Positions 52,292 through 62,187 of a stretch of DNA of 64,000 nt are shown one piece after another. A program made the translations under genes and the position numbers. This stretch comes from JAPOXR01 sp965219635 (lineage in GTDB: Bacteria > Pseudomonadota > Alphaproteobacteria > Rhodobacterales > Rhodobacteraceae), in contig OZ244783.1 of NCBI GenBank assembly GCA_965219635.1, forward strand, positions 434,001-498,000, given 5' to 3'. The notes below the pieces were generated by a model. The model saw only the letters and a list, made by a program, of their open reading frames with translations, did no database searches and was not told where the DNA came from. Positions within the stretch are counted from its first letter, which is position 1; each line of letters opens with the position of its first letter.

Positions 52292-53593
52292 ATGTTTGCG
52301 AGTTTCACCTCGGGCAAGACCACCCGGCGAAGACTGTTGAAGTCCGCGTCGGCAACCGCGGGCCTTGGCGTGCTCGGCGCTTATCTCCCTGGAAGGGCAG
52401 CCGCAATGGGTGAGCCTATCAAGATCGGTTTTCTTGCGCCGCTGACCGGACCGGTCGCCGCGTGGGGAAAGCCGGGCCTGGACGGCTGTGAGATTTGGGC
52501 GGAGGCGATCAACGCCGCCGGAGGCATCAATATCGGCGGCGAGAGCCATCCGGTGGAATTCGTTGCCTATGACAATGAATATGATCCGGCCAAGGCGCGG
52601 ACTGGCGCGACCAAGCTGATCCGTGAAGACGGCGTGAAGTTCATCATGATGCTTGGTGGCGATACCTGGCCAGGAGTGCAGCCAGTTGCGGACCGCACCG
52701 GCATGCTGTTTTCGACACTGCTGCCATCCGATCTCGGGCCCGATACGCCAACGCTCATCGCACCGGCAGAGGTGCACCCGATCTATAATGTCACTGGTGT
52801 CGAATGGCTGGCGGAAAACCGCCCGGAATTGAAGACGGCAGTGATGTGCGCTCAGGATGATGCGCTGGGCTTGCCTTCGGTCGCCACTTACCTGGCAGCT
52901 TTCGAAGCAGGCGGCATTTCCATGCAGGAGGATCCGTTGCTCTTCGATCCGGCGACGACGGACTTCGCACCTGTGGTCACCAAGCTGCTGGCCAATGATC
53001 CAGACATTTTCTGCCTCGACACGGCCTATGCCGACTATGTGCATCCGATCGTGGAGCAGCTTTTCCAGCAGGGATATGAAGGCCAGATCATCTCCTGCAC
53101 CGCCGATTTCTATGAGCAGATCATCGCAAAGACTTCGGTCGAATTCATGGAGGGGTTCATCTTTCAGTTCCCAGACTTCGACGATCCGGCGCTGAATGAT
53201 GACATCATCAACTTCCAGGATCCGAACGGCTTCTATGAAACCTACAACGAGCGGCATCCCGGCGAATGGGGGGCGGTCAGTTGGGAATATGCGTCCATCA
53301 TGGATGTCTGGAAGGAGGCAGCCGAAAAAGCCGGGTCTGTGGAGCCGGACGCAGTGCTCGACGCGATGTTCGCCGACGGCACCGGTGCGCACGCCTTCGG
53401 AACCGCCAACTGGTGGGGAACGGATTTGTTCGGGATCGATAACGCCCTGGTCGGCAACTGGCCAGTGGTCGTGATCGAGGGCGGCAAGGCAACAATCAAG
53501 GAGTTCAAGTCGATACCGGACTGGTACGACAAGCATGGCGAACTCCTGAAGAAGCACATGGCTGCGTACGGTCAGATGTGGGATCAGCGCTGA
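52292..53593 (+). CDS. ABC transporter substrate-binding protein, branched-chain amino acid/amide type (Tat signal)
   Basis: 433 residues from ATG 52292 with GGAGG upstream. The N-terminus TTRRRLLKSASATAGL is a Tat signal, and the mature protein starts near PIKIGFLAPLTGPVAAWGK. AKARTGATKLIREDGVKFIMM and VAYDNEYDPAKA are typical of LivK/amide-urea receptors (peripla_BP_6). It feeds the LivHMGF-type genes that follow. The ligand could be an amide, amino acid or related acid. Confidence 0.93.
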   Translation: MFASFTSGKTTRRRLLKSASATAGLGVLGAYLPGRAAAMGEPIKIGFLAPLTGPVAAWGKPGLDGCEIWAEAINAAGGINIGGESHPVEFVAYDNEYDPAKARTGATKLIREDGVKFIMMLGGDTWPGVQPVADRTGMLFSTLLPSDLGPDTPTLIAPAEVHPIYNVTGVEWLAENRPELKTAVMCAQDDALGLPSVATYLAAFEAGGISMQEDPLLFDPATTDFAPVVTKLLANDPDIFCLDTAYADYVHPIVEQLFQQGYEGQIISCTADFYEQIIAKTSVEFMEGFIFQFPDFDDPALNDDIINFQDPNGFYETYNERHPGEWGAVSWEYASIMDVWKEAAEKAGSVEPDAVLDAMFADGTGAHAFGTANWWGTDLFGIDNALVGNWPVVVIEGGKATIKEFKSIPDWYDKHGELLKKHMAAYGQMWDQR

Positions 53594-53661
53594 TCGCCTG
53601 AGCCTGCATCCTCAAGGCGTTCGGGCGCAAATGACGCAGTCGCAGCTGGTGGTTTGCCTGC

Positions 53662-54531
53662 ATGATTGAATTGCTGGCGCAAACCGGCCTGAACGCACTG
53701 TATGCTGCCGCCTACCTGTCGCTGGTGGCGGTGGGCCTCGTCTTGATATTTGGAGTCATGGGCGTGATCAATTTCGCCCATGGCGAACTCTTCATGCTCG
53801 GCGCCTATGTGGTCGTTGCCCTCTATTCGGGGGCGCAAATGCCCTTTCTGCTGGTTGCCGCCATCGGGCTGATCTTCGTTGGCTGCGTCGGGTTGCTCAT
53901 GGAATTCTCCATGTTCGGTCCACTCAGGGACAATCCGCTGGGTGGATTGGTGGCATCAATCGGTTTCCTGCTGATGATTCAGGCGCTGGTGTCCATGGGC
54001 TTCGGTGTGCGCATGGAGCATGTGCCTCCTTTCACCCAGGCAGTCATCGAGTTTTCAGACAAGGTCAGGCTGCCGGTTCAGAGATTGCTTGTGATCCTGG
54101 CATCAATCGGGTTCCTTGCGGCACTCTGGCTGTTTCTCAAGCGCACCCGTTTTGGCTGGGCATTGCGGGCCAGTGCCCAGGATCCGGAAGCGGCCTCCCT
54201 TCAGGGAATATCCGTTCGCCGCACCTCCATGATCGCCATGTTCATCGGCGCAGCGCTTGCAGGTGTTGCCGGGGCGCTGACTGCCCCGCTCAATTCGGTG
54301 AATCCGCACATGGGCCATTCGGTCATCGTCGCCGCCTTCATCGTCATTATCGTCGGTGGTGTCGGGTCGCTGGAGGGCGCTGTTGTGGCGGCAATCGCCT
54401 ACGCGTTGGTTCATACCTTCGTCACGACTTTCTGGGACGGCGTCATTGCCGACATAGTCGGACTGTCCCTGATGTTGCTGGTGCTGATCGTGAAGCCCAC
54501 TGGGCTCTTCGGGACCGCCGATCGTGCCTGA
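53662..54531 (+). CDS. branched-chain-type ABC permease (LivH family)
   Basis: 289 residues. GLNALYAAAYLSLVAVGLVLIFGVMGVINFAHGELFMLGAYVV is the usual start of LivH proteins, and the EAA-like loop ASAQDPEAASLQGISVRRT follows at about residue 170. It overlaps the LivM-type gene by 8 bp. It forms the translocation pore with it. Confidence 0.94.
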   Translation: MIELLAQTGLNALYAAAYLSLVAVGLVLIFGVMGVINFAHGELFMLGAYVVVALYSGAQMPFLLVAAIGLIFVGCVGLLMEFSMFGPLRDNPLGGLVASIGFLLMIQALVSMGFGVRMEHVPPFTQAVIEFSDKVRLPVQRLLVILASIGFLAALWLFLKRTRFGWALRASAQDPEAASLQGISVRRTSMIAMFIGAALAGVAGALTAPLNSVNPHMGHSVIVAAFIVIIVGGVGSLEGAVVAAIAYALVHTFVTTFWDGVIADIVGLSLMLLVLIVKPTGLFGTADRA

Positions 54532-55507
54532 TGCCCTTGTCAGGAGCCTCTGGGCGATAGCCGGTCTGATTATTCTCCTGCTGCTGCCCTTCGGGCTGAG
54601 CTTTTCCCAGCAGGAGATTTTGGTCTTCCTCACAATCAATGTGCTTGTGGTGGCTTCCTACCGCCTGCTCACGCTGACCGGCGAATGGTCGCTTGGCCAT
54701 GTTGTGATCATGGGCGTCGGCGCCTACGGGTCGGCCTTGTACTCCAAGGAACTGGGTGTGCCGGTTCCGCTGGCGATGCTGCTTGGCGCACTGACCTCGG
54801 CCCTGATTGCCTACGGGCTCAGTTTCCCGTTGTTCAGGATGAAGGGTTTCTACTTTCTGATCGGCTCCTTTGCTGCCGGGGAGATCATCAGGCTGCTCTG
54901 GAAGCGGTTCCGCGAGCCATTCGGCGGTCCGAAGGGCATCAAGCAGATCGATCCGATGCCGGATTTCGATATCCTCATCTGGCGCTTCGATTTCTTCGAA
55001 CCGGTTAGCTACTATTATTTCAGCCTTGTCGTTGTCGGGTTTTGCCTCTGGATCATGTGGAGGATCGAGAAGTCTCCGGTTGGGTTGACCTTTCATGCGG
55101 TTCATTGGCAGGACAGGCTCGCCGAGGCTGCCGGTGTCGATGTCCGGGCCTATAGGACGATGGCATTTGTCATCGCTTCGGGATTTGCAGGCCTCGCCGG
55201 AGCATTGCTTGCCCATTACATCGGCACCGTTAACCCCAACAGTTTCGATATCGAACAGATGATCTATGTTCTCACCTGGGCAATAGTTGGCGGTACGCGC
55301 ACACTACGAGGCCCGGTGATCGGGTGCATCGTTCTGACCGTATTGAACGAGATTGTCTTGCGGGAAGCCGGTCTCGAACAGGGCCGGCCGTTCGTCTACG
55401 GTCTCGTGCTGGTTCTGGCTGTCCTGTTCCTGCCGAACGGGCTTGAAGGGCTTCTGGACCGGATTCAGAAGTCGAAACCCGTTCGACGGCTGCTGGCATC
55501 AGGTTGA
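54524..55507 (+). CDS. branched-chain-type ABC permease (LivM family)
   Basis: 327 residues. It shows multiple membrane segments, LTGEWSLGHVVIMGVGAYG, the loop VHWQDRLAEAAGVDVRAYRTMAFVIASGFAGLAGALLAHY and GGTRTLRGPVIG, in the order of LivM. It overlaps both neighbours or nearly so. Confidence 0.94.
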   Translation: MPDALVRSLWAIAGLIILLLLPFGLSFSQQEILVFLTINVLVVASYRLLTLTGEWSLGHVVIMGVGAYGSALYSKELGVPVPLAMLLGALTSALIAYGLSFPLFRMKGFYFLIGSFAAGEIIRLLWKRFREPFGGPKGIKQIDPMPDFDILIWRFDFFEPVSYYYFSLVVVGFCLWIMWRIEKSPVGLTFHAVHWQDRLAEAAGVDVRAYRTMAFVIASGFAGLAGALLAHYIGTVNPNSFDIEQMIYVLTWAIVGGTRTLRGPVIGCIVLTVLNEIVLREAGLEQGRPFVYGLVLVLAVLFLPNGLEGLLDRIQKSKPVRRLLASG

Positions 55508-55512
55508 GCAGA

Positions 55513-56283
55513 ATGTCCGCCGGGTTTCTGGAAATCGACAAGTTGCAAATGCGCTTCGGCGGCCTGAAGGCCGTGGACGACTTGAGCTTTTCGGTCGCCG
55601 AAGGCGCCATTCACGGTCTCATCGGACCTAACGGTGCAGGCAAGACCACAACCTTCAACCTGATTTCGGGGTTCTACCGCCCGACAAGCGGTGAAGTTAG
55701 ATTCCGGAATACCCGGTTGTCCGGATTGCGGATGCACCTGGTCGCCCGGCAGGGAGTTGTCCGGACCTTTCAGCATTCGACGCTTTGCGCCGAACTGACC
55801 GTTGCAGAAAACGCGTTGATTGGCACACACATGGCGTTCCCGCCAAGTCTCTGGGCTGCTGTGGGCGGCTTGAACCGGTCGGCGAGGCAACAAGCGCATG
55901 ATGCTGCAGTTGAGGCGCTGGAGTTCTTCGGTCTTGAGAAGTTCTCGGATCAACCGGCAGGTGGCCTGTCGCATGGTCACCAGAGAGCGCTTGGTATGGC
56001 CGTCGCACTTGCGGCCAACCCCAAGGTTCTACTTCTTGATGAACCCTTCACCGGCATGAACCCCGAAGAGACGGGAACCATGATGAAGCTGATGTTCAAG
56101 CTCAGGGACAGGGGACTCACCATACTGCTGGTTGAACATGACATGCACGCCATCATGGGCCTGTGCGACCGGATCACAGTGATGAGCTTTGGGAAATTGC
56201 TGGCAGAGGGACGGCCGGAGGATATTCGAACCCACCCGGATGTCGTGGCCGCCTATCTGGGAAGTGGATTCAATGCTGCTTGA
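55513..56283 (+). CDS. branched-chain-type ABC ATPase (LivG family)
   Basis: 256 residues from ATG 55513; a TTG at 55504 overlapping the LivM stop is the alternative. Walker A GPNGAGKTT, FQHSTLCAELTVAENALIG, signature GLSHGHQRALGMAVAL (SHGHQ for SGGQ) and Walker B VLLLDEPFTGMNPEE. Signature variants of this kind are frequent in LivG. Pairs with the LivF-type ATPase. Confidence 0.93.
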   Translation: MSAGFLEIDKLQMRFGGLKAVDDLSFSVAEGAIHGLIGPNGAGKTTTFNLISGFYRPTSGEVRFRNTRLSGLRMHLVARQGVVRTFQHSTLCAELTVAENALIGTHMAFPPSLWAAVGGLNRSARQQAHDAAVEALEFFGLEKFSDQPAGGLSHGHQRALGMAVALAANPKVLLLDEPFTGMNPEETGTMMKLMFKLRDRGLTILLVEHDMHAIMGLCDRITVMSFGKLLAEGRPEDIRTHPDVVAAYLGSGFNAA

Positions 56284-56980
56284 GGCGAAAAGCATCAGCG
56301 TGACCTTTGGAAAGGTGACGGCTGTTCGGGAAATCTCGATTTCTGTGCCGGAAGGGGGGATCGTTACAATCATAGGGGCCAATGGCGCCGGGAAATCGAC
56401 CACGCTTAGGGCGATTTCCGGATTGGAACAGCTATCGGCTGGCGAGGTGCACTTTGCAGGCGAGAAGATCAGCGGCCTGGCGGCTGCGGAAATCGCTGCC
56501 AGGGGCATTGCGCATGTGCCGGAAGGCCGCCGGGTTTTTCCGGACATGACGGTAGACGAGAATCTTCGTACAGGAGCGTTTCTTCGCACTGACCGCGCCA
56601 GCATCAGTTCGGACCTGGAGGAAATGTACGAGACCTTCCCGAACCTCCAGGACCGGCGGAGGCGGAACGCCAAGCTGCTCTCTGGCGGAGAACAGCAGAT
56701 GCTTGCAATCGCCCGCGCACTCATGCTGCGACCCAGATTGCTGCTCATGGATGAGCCGTCAATGGGACTTGCGCCTGTGGTCGTGGATGAAATTGCCGGG
56801 ATCATCAGGAACATCAAGGAGAGTGGAGTGCCGGTCATACTCGTGGAGCAGAACGCTGAGCTGGCTCTCAATCTGGCAGACCGTGCCTATGTGCTGGAGA
56901 ACGGGCGCGTGTTTCTTGAAGGCGATGCGGCAGAACTGCACGATGACGACCATGTCCGTGCAGCCTATCTTGGGGTCTAG
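56273..56980 (+). CDS. branched-chain-type ABC ATPase (LivF family)
   Basis: 235 residues from ATG 56273, overlapping the LivG end by 11 bp; the frame's upstream extension lies within livG. Walker A GANGAGKST, GIAHVPEGRRVFPDMTVDENL, signature LSGGEQQMLAIARALM and Walker B LLLMDEPSMGLAP are complete. Last core gene of the importer. Confidence 0.94.
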   Translation: MLLEAKSISVTFGKVTAVREISISVPEGGIVTIIGANGAGKSTTLRAISGLEQLSAGEVHFAGEKISGLAAAEIAARGIAHVPEGRRVFPDMTVDENLRTGAFLRTDRASISSDLEEMYETFPNLQDRRRRNAKLLSGGEQQMLAIARALMLRPRLLLMDEPSMGLAPVVVDEIAGIIRNIKESGVPVILVEQNAELALNLADRAYVLENGRVFLEGDAAELHDDDHVRAAYLGV

Positions 56981-57545
56981 GACCGGGCTGGCTGTGCTGG
57001 AGTCAACGCTGCCTGGTGGCTGGAGTCGCGCTGACCTGTTCTGGGAGCGGCTGCAGGAGAGGGCAAACCAGCTCGTTGAACGGAATCGGCCGTACGCGGC
57101 AGCATTAAGGTTCGTGTTGGCCGATGCAGCGGCCTTGCTGTGCTTCGACACCAGCGATCCCCGGAGGGCAACCAGCACCGCCAATCTTGCTTTCGCGTTC
57201 CGATGCCTGAGGCTCGAGCGGGCGGCGCGCCGGTTCTACCGGATTGCAATATCCGACTGGTCCAGTGTTCCGCGCATGATTGAGGATCTGGAAATCAGGC
57301 CGCAAGCGCGCAGTTCCCTCTATCATCTGAGAATGGAGGCCAGGCACTGGGAAACCTACAAGGAGAATCGCCGGGTCCGGCTCCGTTCCATCGCCGCCGA
57401 GACTGCCAGTTGCCTTGAAGCCCTTCGCGGCAAGAGGCCGGTGCCTCACAGGCTGTTTTCGCGTTGGCTTGGCGAAAAACCGCCCATTCCTGATGACGTC
57501 AGAAAGCTACTGGGTGCATGCCTGCTGGTCGCTTCTCCGCCGTGA
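56952..57545 (+). CDS. hypothetical helical protein (TPR-like)
   Basis: 197 residues from an ATG inside the LivF gene (29-bp overlap). Helix-rich and basic: YAAALRFVLADAAALLCFDT, ATSTANLAFAFRCLRLERAARRFY, and RMEARHWETYKENRRVRLRS look like tetratricopeptide-type hairpins, but no clear repeat is provable. It could be translated with the ABC operon or belong to the xerC neighbourhood. It ends 11 bp from the convergent xerC. Confidence 0.55.
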   Translation: MSVQPILGSRTGLAVLESTLPGGWSRADLFWERLQERANQLVERNRPYAAALRFVLADAAALLCFDTSDPRRATSTANLAFAFRCLRLERAARRFYRIAISDWSSVPRMIEDLEIRPQARSSLYHLRMEARHWETYKENRRVRLRSIAAETASCLEALRGKRPVPHRLFSRWLGEKPPIPDDVRKLLGACLLVASPP

Positions 57546-57556
57546 CCAAGCCGTGG

Positions 57557-58495
57557 TCAATGATGATCGGCAGCACTGCCGCCCGCTCGCGGATGGGCGC
57601 TTTCATATACTTCCAGCAACCGTTCCTTTTCCACCTCAGTGTAGAGCTGGGTGGTTGAAAGCGAACGGTGGCCCAACAGTTCCTGAATAATCCGCAGATC
57701 GCCGCCCGCCTTGAGCAGGTGAGTGGCAAAGGAATGCCTGAGGGCGTGTGGTGTGGCAGTCGCCGGAAGTCCGAGTTTGACCCGGGCCGCTTCCATGGAA
57801 CGCCTGACCGCCCTGCTGTTCAGAGGTCCGCCCCTTGCTCCGACGAAGAGCGGTCCGTCCTTGGGGTACGGGCACAATTCCGAGTAGTTTGAGACTGCCT
57901 CCTTGGCTACCGGGAGGACCGGGACCATCCGGTGCTTGTTGCCTTTTCCCTGTACTCGCAACACATCAGGCAATGGCAGATCCGGCCATTCGAGTGAAAG
58001 CGCCTCGGAAACCCGCAACCCGCATCCGTAGAGAAGCACGGCGATTGCACGATCCCTCGCTGCGATCCATGCCGGTCGGTCCGTTTCACCCAGTATTTCG
58101 AGTACCTCCTTTGCCGCTGGTTCCCCAAGCGGTCTTGGCAGGCTCTTCCTGTACTTCGGCGCCTGCACCAGGAGTATGTCGGAAGGATCAAAATCGAAGC
58201 GCTTGCCAAGCCAGCGATAGAATTCCTTCACAGCAGAGAGACTGCGAGCCAGCGATCTTGGCGAGACGCCCTGCCTGCGTTGTTCCGCCATCCAGGAGCG
58301 GATATCTGCCCGGTTTGCTGACCTGAGCGTGGCGAGTCCTGCTGGCATTCCATGGTGCGATGTCAAAAAGGCAAGATAGCCGACTGCATCTCGCCGGTAT
58401 GCAATGGCGGTGTTTTTGCCGATGGCGCCCTGAGCAGCCCGCTCGGAAAGCCAGTCCGAAACCATCCCCTCGCAGGCTTCGCTGAGCATTGTCAT
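57557..58495 (-). CDS. xerC: tyrosine recombinase XerC
   Basis: 312 residues. Core-binding domain at the N-terminus (KNTAIAYRRDAVGYLAFL), then the catalytic set: Arg in YGCGLRVSEAL, Lys in GKGNKHR, His and Arg in HALRHSFATH, His in LGHRSLSTTQ and Tyr in QLYTEV. Length and DUF484 neighbour match chromosomal XerC, which with XerD resolves chromosome dimers at dif. It overlaps the DUF484 gene by 4 bp. Confidence 0.93.
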   Translation of the reverse strand: MTMLSEACEGMVSDWLSERAAQGAIGKNTAIAYRRDAVGYLAFLTSHHGMPAGLATLRSANRADIRSWMAEQRRQGVSPRSLARSLSAVKEFYRWLGKRFDFDPSDILLVQAPKYRKSLPRPLGEPAAKEVLEILGETDRPAWIAARDRAIAVLLYGCGLRVSEALSLEWPDLPLPDVLRVQGKGNKHRMVPVLPVAKEAVSNYSELCPYPKDGPLFVGARGGPLNSRAVRRSMEAARVKLGLPATATPHALRHSFATHLLKAGGDLRIIQELLGHRSLSTTQLYTEVEKERLLEVYESAHPRAGGSAADHH

Positions 58496-59205
58496 GTTGC
58501 CAGACGCCCAACCGTCGTTGCAACGACCCTCCGGACAAGATCCAGCAATTCAGTCGACATGCCTGGCTTGAAATTCTCCGCGCACGAGGAGCCGATCACC
58601 AACACGAAGGCAAGGCTGGCGTCATCGATGCTCACCGGCAGCAGCGCTTCAGAGCGTATCGGGGGGCTACAGGAACCATACAACTGGGCAGGGCTCTTCG
58701 AAATCTGCCTCAGCAAGATGCGGCCGGGAGAACTGTCGAACGGCTCAATGTAAGCCCGCCTGACTACAGGGTCGAGAGATCCATGCGCAGCATCCGGGAC
58801 TGCTTTCAACAATCTGGCAGCGTTGGGGCCATTAGGGAGCAAAACGACACTTTCGACCCTCATGACGGCGGGCAATTCGGTTGACAGGAACTTGCTGAGT
58901 GCCTGCAGGTCTTCAATCTCCAGCAGTTTCAGCACCGCATGGTGGGTTCTCTGCATCGCCTCGGCATTTTCCCGAAGCACCTCTTTGAGCAGCTGGTTCT
59001 CCTGTCCGGCCTGCCGGAGTTTCTGCTCAAGCCGGCCGAACGCCAGCCCCCGCCCGTCAATGACATTGTCACCCAGCTGATCGTTGTGAACCGAGGCAAT
59101 TGCCTTGAGCACTTCCGCATCATCAAGGACGATTCCGGGGTCCGCGATGATCTGCTCCCGGACGAGCGATCGGTCGTTGGCGCTGTCGCTTGTCGAGACG
59201 GTCAC
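58492..59205 (-). CDS. DUF484 family protein
   Basis: 237 residues. IADPGIVLDDAEVLKAI near the start and a GAF-like C-terminal half (VVLLPNGPNAARLL, ILLRQISKSPAQLYG, EALLPVSIDDASLAFVLVIGSSC) with the coiled segment EQKLRQAGQENQLLKEVLRENAEAM are typical of DUF484, which precedes xerC in many proteobacteria. Possible role is a signal-sensing partner of recombination or DNA metabolism. Confidence 0.9.
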   Translation of the reverse strand: MTVSTSDSANDRSLVREQIIADPGIVLDDAEVLKAIASVHNDQLGDNVIDGRGLAFGRLEQKLRQAGQENQLLKEVLRENAEAMQRTHHAVLKLLEIEDLQALSKFLSTELPAVMRVESVVLLPNGPNAARLLKAVPDAAHGSLDPVVRRAYIEPFDSSPGRILLRQISKSPAQLYGSCSPPIRSEALLPVSIDDASLAFVLVIGSSCAENFKPGMSTELLDLVRRVVATTVGRLAT

Positions 59206-59239
59206 CCAGCCACATTTCCGGGGACGATTTCCCGGTCCC

Positions 59240-59890
59240 TCATGATTTTCCGATTTTGGCCGCGTCGGCTAGGAAGCTGGCGAGTCCCTTGTCTGTCAAA
59301 GGATGGGCTGCCAGCCTCTTGATCACATCCGGCGGGATGGTTGCCACATCGGCACCGGACAAGGCGCACTGGGTCACGTGCAGCGGCGAACGGATTGACG
59401 CCGCCAATACTTCGGTCTCGAATTCGTAGATGTCGTAGATTGAGCGGATATCCCTGATCAGCTCCATCCCCTCGAGGCCAAGGTCATCCACGCGGCCGAT
59501 GAACGGGCTGATATAGGATGCGCCTGCCTTGGCTGCGATCAGCGCCTGGTTTGCGCTGAAGCAAAGCGTGACGTTGACTGGAATGCCCTCCGATCTCAGG
59601 CGGTCGCAGGCCTTGAGGCCGTCCCAGGTCAGGGGCACCTTCACCACCACATTGTCCGCGATCGCGGCCAGTTCCATCCCTTCGGCGGTCATTGCCTCGA
59701 ATTCTGTGGAAAACACCTCGGCGCTGACAGGCTTCCCCTTTACTATCTGACAGATTTCACTGATTACCTCTTTCGGATCCTTACCGGATTTGTGGACAAG
59801 GGTTGGATTGGTGGTCACGCCATCCAGGATGCCCATCCCGGACAGTTCGGAAATTGCTTCGGTATCAGCCGTGTCGACAAAGAACTTCAT
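59240..59890 (-). CDS. tal: transaldolase, short type (fructose-6-phosphate aldolase-like)
   Basis: 216 residues from ATG 59890 (MKFFVDTADTEAI), the typical start; the frame's extension to 59938 is not needed. TTNPTLVHKSG, NVVVKVPLTWDGLKA with the Schiff-base Lys, and ASYISPFIGRVDDLG identify the small-decamer TalB/FSA subgroup. Acts in the pentose phosphate pathway. Divergent from priA. Confidence 0.92.
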   Translation of the reverse strand: MKFFVDTADTEAISELSGMGILDGVTTNPTLVHKSGKDPKEVISEICQIVKGKPVSAEVFSTEFEAMTAEGMELAAIADNVVVKVPLTWDGLKACDRLRSEGIPVNVTLCFSANQALIAAKAGASYISPFIGRVDDLGLEGMELIRDIRSIYDIYEFETEVLAASIRSPLHVTQCALSGADVATIPPDVIKRLAAHPLTDKGLASFLADAAKIGKS

Positions 59891-59970
59891 GCCGTATTCC
59901 TGGGTGCTTGTTCTGGGGTATCGTATGGGCACTACCACTATACGATGTATGAGATGGATGGAATAGCGAC

Positions 59971-62187
59971 TTGAAGGTGCCAGGCAAGAGAGCAGATCAG
60001 GACTTTGAAGCAGGTAGCGTCGTGGCAGTCATGACAACCCGGCTGGTCAAGGGGTGCCTCGACTATCTGGCTCCCAGTGGGGGCGTCGATGCCGGATCCC
60101 TGGTAGAGGTTCCTTTGGGTTCCTCGCGTTGCATTGGCGTGGTCTGGGGGCCTGGAGAAGGCAGGATTGAAGCCGATCGGCTGCGTCCGATCACCCGCAC
60201 GCTGGATGCGGCGCCATTCGGCACAGCCATGCGCAGCTTTCTCGAAAGAGTCAGCCGCTACACCCTCAATCCGCCCAATGTGGTTCTTCGGTTGGCAACG
60301 CGGGTATCCGGGCTGGAAGATCCGAGGCCAACCCGGAGCGTCTTCGCTCCGACCGGAGCCCAGCCCGAGCAGCAGACATCAGCCCGGAAGAATGTGCTGA
60401 GGGTATTCGAGGAGTCAGGCGGCATGCCGATGCCAGCCAAGGAAGCCGCGCAGCTTGCCGGGGTAGGAACGGGCGTGATCAAGTCGCTTGAAGAACAGGG
60501 CATCCTTGAACGGCTCCAGGTTCCCAAAGACAGACCCTATCCCCCGCTTGAGCTGGATCGCCCAACTGTTGAATTCACTGAAGAACAACGGGCTGCCGCG
60601 TCGCTGCTTAAGGAACGGGTGGCGAGCCGGCGATATTCCACCACCGTGTTGAAAGGCGTCACAGGTTCCGGCAAGACCGAAGTCTATCTGGAGGCGGTTG
60701 CGGAGACCATCCGCCAAGGAAGACAGGCTCTGGTTCTCTTGCCGGAAATCGCGCTGACAGAGCAATTCCTGAGCAGAGTTGCGGCCCGGTTTGGCACCAG
60801 TCCGGGCGAGTGGCATTCCGCTGTCAGGCCGGCAGAGCGCCGGCGCTTGTGGCGAAGCGCAGGAGAGGGTGATGTGCAACTTGTGGTTGGCGCCCGTTCC
60901 GCCCTGTTTCTTCCGTTCAGGGATCTTGGCCTCATCGTCGTCGATGAGGAACACGATGTCTCATACAAGCAGGATGATGGCGCCACATACAATGCACGGG
61001 ACATGGCGGTGCTGCGAGCCTCGATTTGTGGCGCCCAGGTTGTGCTGGCGTCAGCGACACCGTCGCTTGAGACCTGGAACAACGCCCGTACCGGCAAATA
61101 CGAGCGTGTCGATCTTTCGCACCGCGTGGGTTCGGTCGAACTGCCGGAGATTGGCGCGATTGACCTGAGGGAAGCTGAACTTCCGAGTGGACGGTGGATT
61201 TCGGGAGCGCTGGCCCTCGCAGTACGCGAGGCGCTCGAACGGCAAGAGCAGGCACTGCTGTTCCTGAACCGACGCGGCTATGCGCCGCTGACAATCTGCC
61301 GCTCCTGCGGGTATCAGTTCGTATGCAGCGACTGCGATGTCCGCATGGTGGAGCACCGTTTCAGAAACGTCCTGATGTGCCACCAATGTGGTGCGACCAT
61401 GCCGACCCCGCAGATTTGCCCCGAGTGTGAAGCCGAAGGAGCGCTTGCAGCAATAGGCCCCGGGGTAGAGCGTCTCGCCGAGGAGGCAAGGGAGCTGTTT
61501 CCGGGCGCCCGCATGGAAATACTGTCATCAGATGTGGTGGATTCCGGCAGAGGGTTCAGGGAGACAATCGAGCGTATCAAGCGCGGAGATGCCGACGTGA
61601 TTGTGGGCACTCAATTGGTTGCCAAGGGCCACCATTTTCCTTTCCTGACCGTGGTAGGCGCCGTTGACGCGGATTTCAGCCTCAAGAGCGACGATTTCAG
61701 GGCGGCAGAGCGCACCTTCCAGATCATGACCCAAGTTGCCGGCCGCTCGGGAAGGTCGGGAAACGCTCGTCGGGGCGTCGCACTGTTGCAGACATGTGAT
61801 CCGGAACATCAGGTGATGAGGGCCATTCTATCGGGTGAGGATGAGGCATTCATGCGTGCTGAAGCAGCGGAGCGGCAGGTTGCCGGCGTCCCGCCATTTG
61901 GTCGATATGTAGGAGTTGTCGTCAGTGGCAGGAACCCATCCACCGTCGTTGATCTGTCGCGGGCAATGGTTCGGAATTCGGGGCCACTCCGCCAGATCGG
62001 TGCCGAGGTCTTCGGTCCCGCACCTGCGCAGTTGACACGGATTCGCGGCAGGACACGGTACCGCATCCTGATCAAAGCGGGCACCGGGACTCCACTTCAG
62101 CCCGCGGTTGCCGCATGGATGCAGCAATTCAGGATTCCATCAAATCTGAGGGTGTCGGTTGATGTCGATCCCCAGCGCTTCGATTGA
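59971..62187 (+). CDS. priA: primosomal protein N' (PriA helicase)
   Basis: 738 residues from TTG 59971; an internal start nearer VAVMTTRLVKG (about 60028) is possible. DNA-binding domain first, then helicase Walker A GVTGSGKTEVYLEA, DEEH box IVVDEEHD, SATPSLE and the zinc-binding insert CRSCGYQFVCSDCDV...CHQCG...CPEC with eight Cys, and GTQLVAKGHHFP. Restarts stalled replication forks. Confidence 0.95.
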   Translation: MKVPGKRADQDFEAGSVVAVMTTRLVKGCLDYLAPSGGVDAGSLVEVPLGSSRCIGVVWGPGEGRIEADRLRPITRTLDAAPFGTAMRSFLERVSRYTLNPPNVVLRLATRVSGLEDPRPTRSVFAPTGAQPEQQTSARKNVLRVFEESGGMPMPAKEAAQLAGVGTGVIKSLEEQGILERLQVPKDRPYPPLELDRPTVEFTEEQRAAASLLKERVASRRYSTTVLKGVTGSGKTEVYLEAVAETIRQGRQALVLLPEIALTEQFLSRVAARFGTSPGEWHSAVRPAERRRLWRSAGEGDVQLVVGARSALFLPFRDLGLIVVDEEHDVSYKQDDGATYNARDMAVLRASICGAQVVLASATPSLETWNNARTGKYERVDLSHRVGSVELPEIGAIDLREAELPSGRWISGALALAVREALERQEQALLFLNRRGYAPLTICRSCGYQFVCSDCDVRMVEHRFRNVLMCHQCGATMPTPQICPECEAEGALAAIGPGVERLAEEARELFPGARMEILSSDVVDSGRGFRETIERIKRGDADVIVGTQLVAKGHHFPFLTVVGAVDADFSLKSDDFRAAERTFQIMTQVAGRSGRSGNARRGVALLQTCDPEHQVMRAILSGEDEAFMRAEAAERQVAGVPPFGRYVGVVVSGRNPSTVVDLSRAMVRNSGPLRQIGAEVFGPAPAQLTRIRGRTRYRILIKAGTGTPLQPAVAAWMQQFRIPSNLRVSVDVDPQRFD

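Noticed and set aside
52220..53557. Open frame of 445 codons on the minus strand
   Set aside because: Antisense to the Liv-type binding protein gene; shadow of high-GC codon bias.
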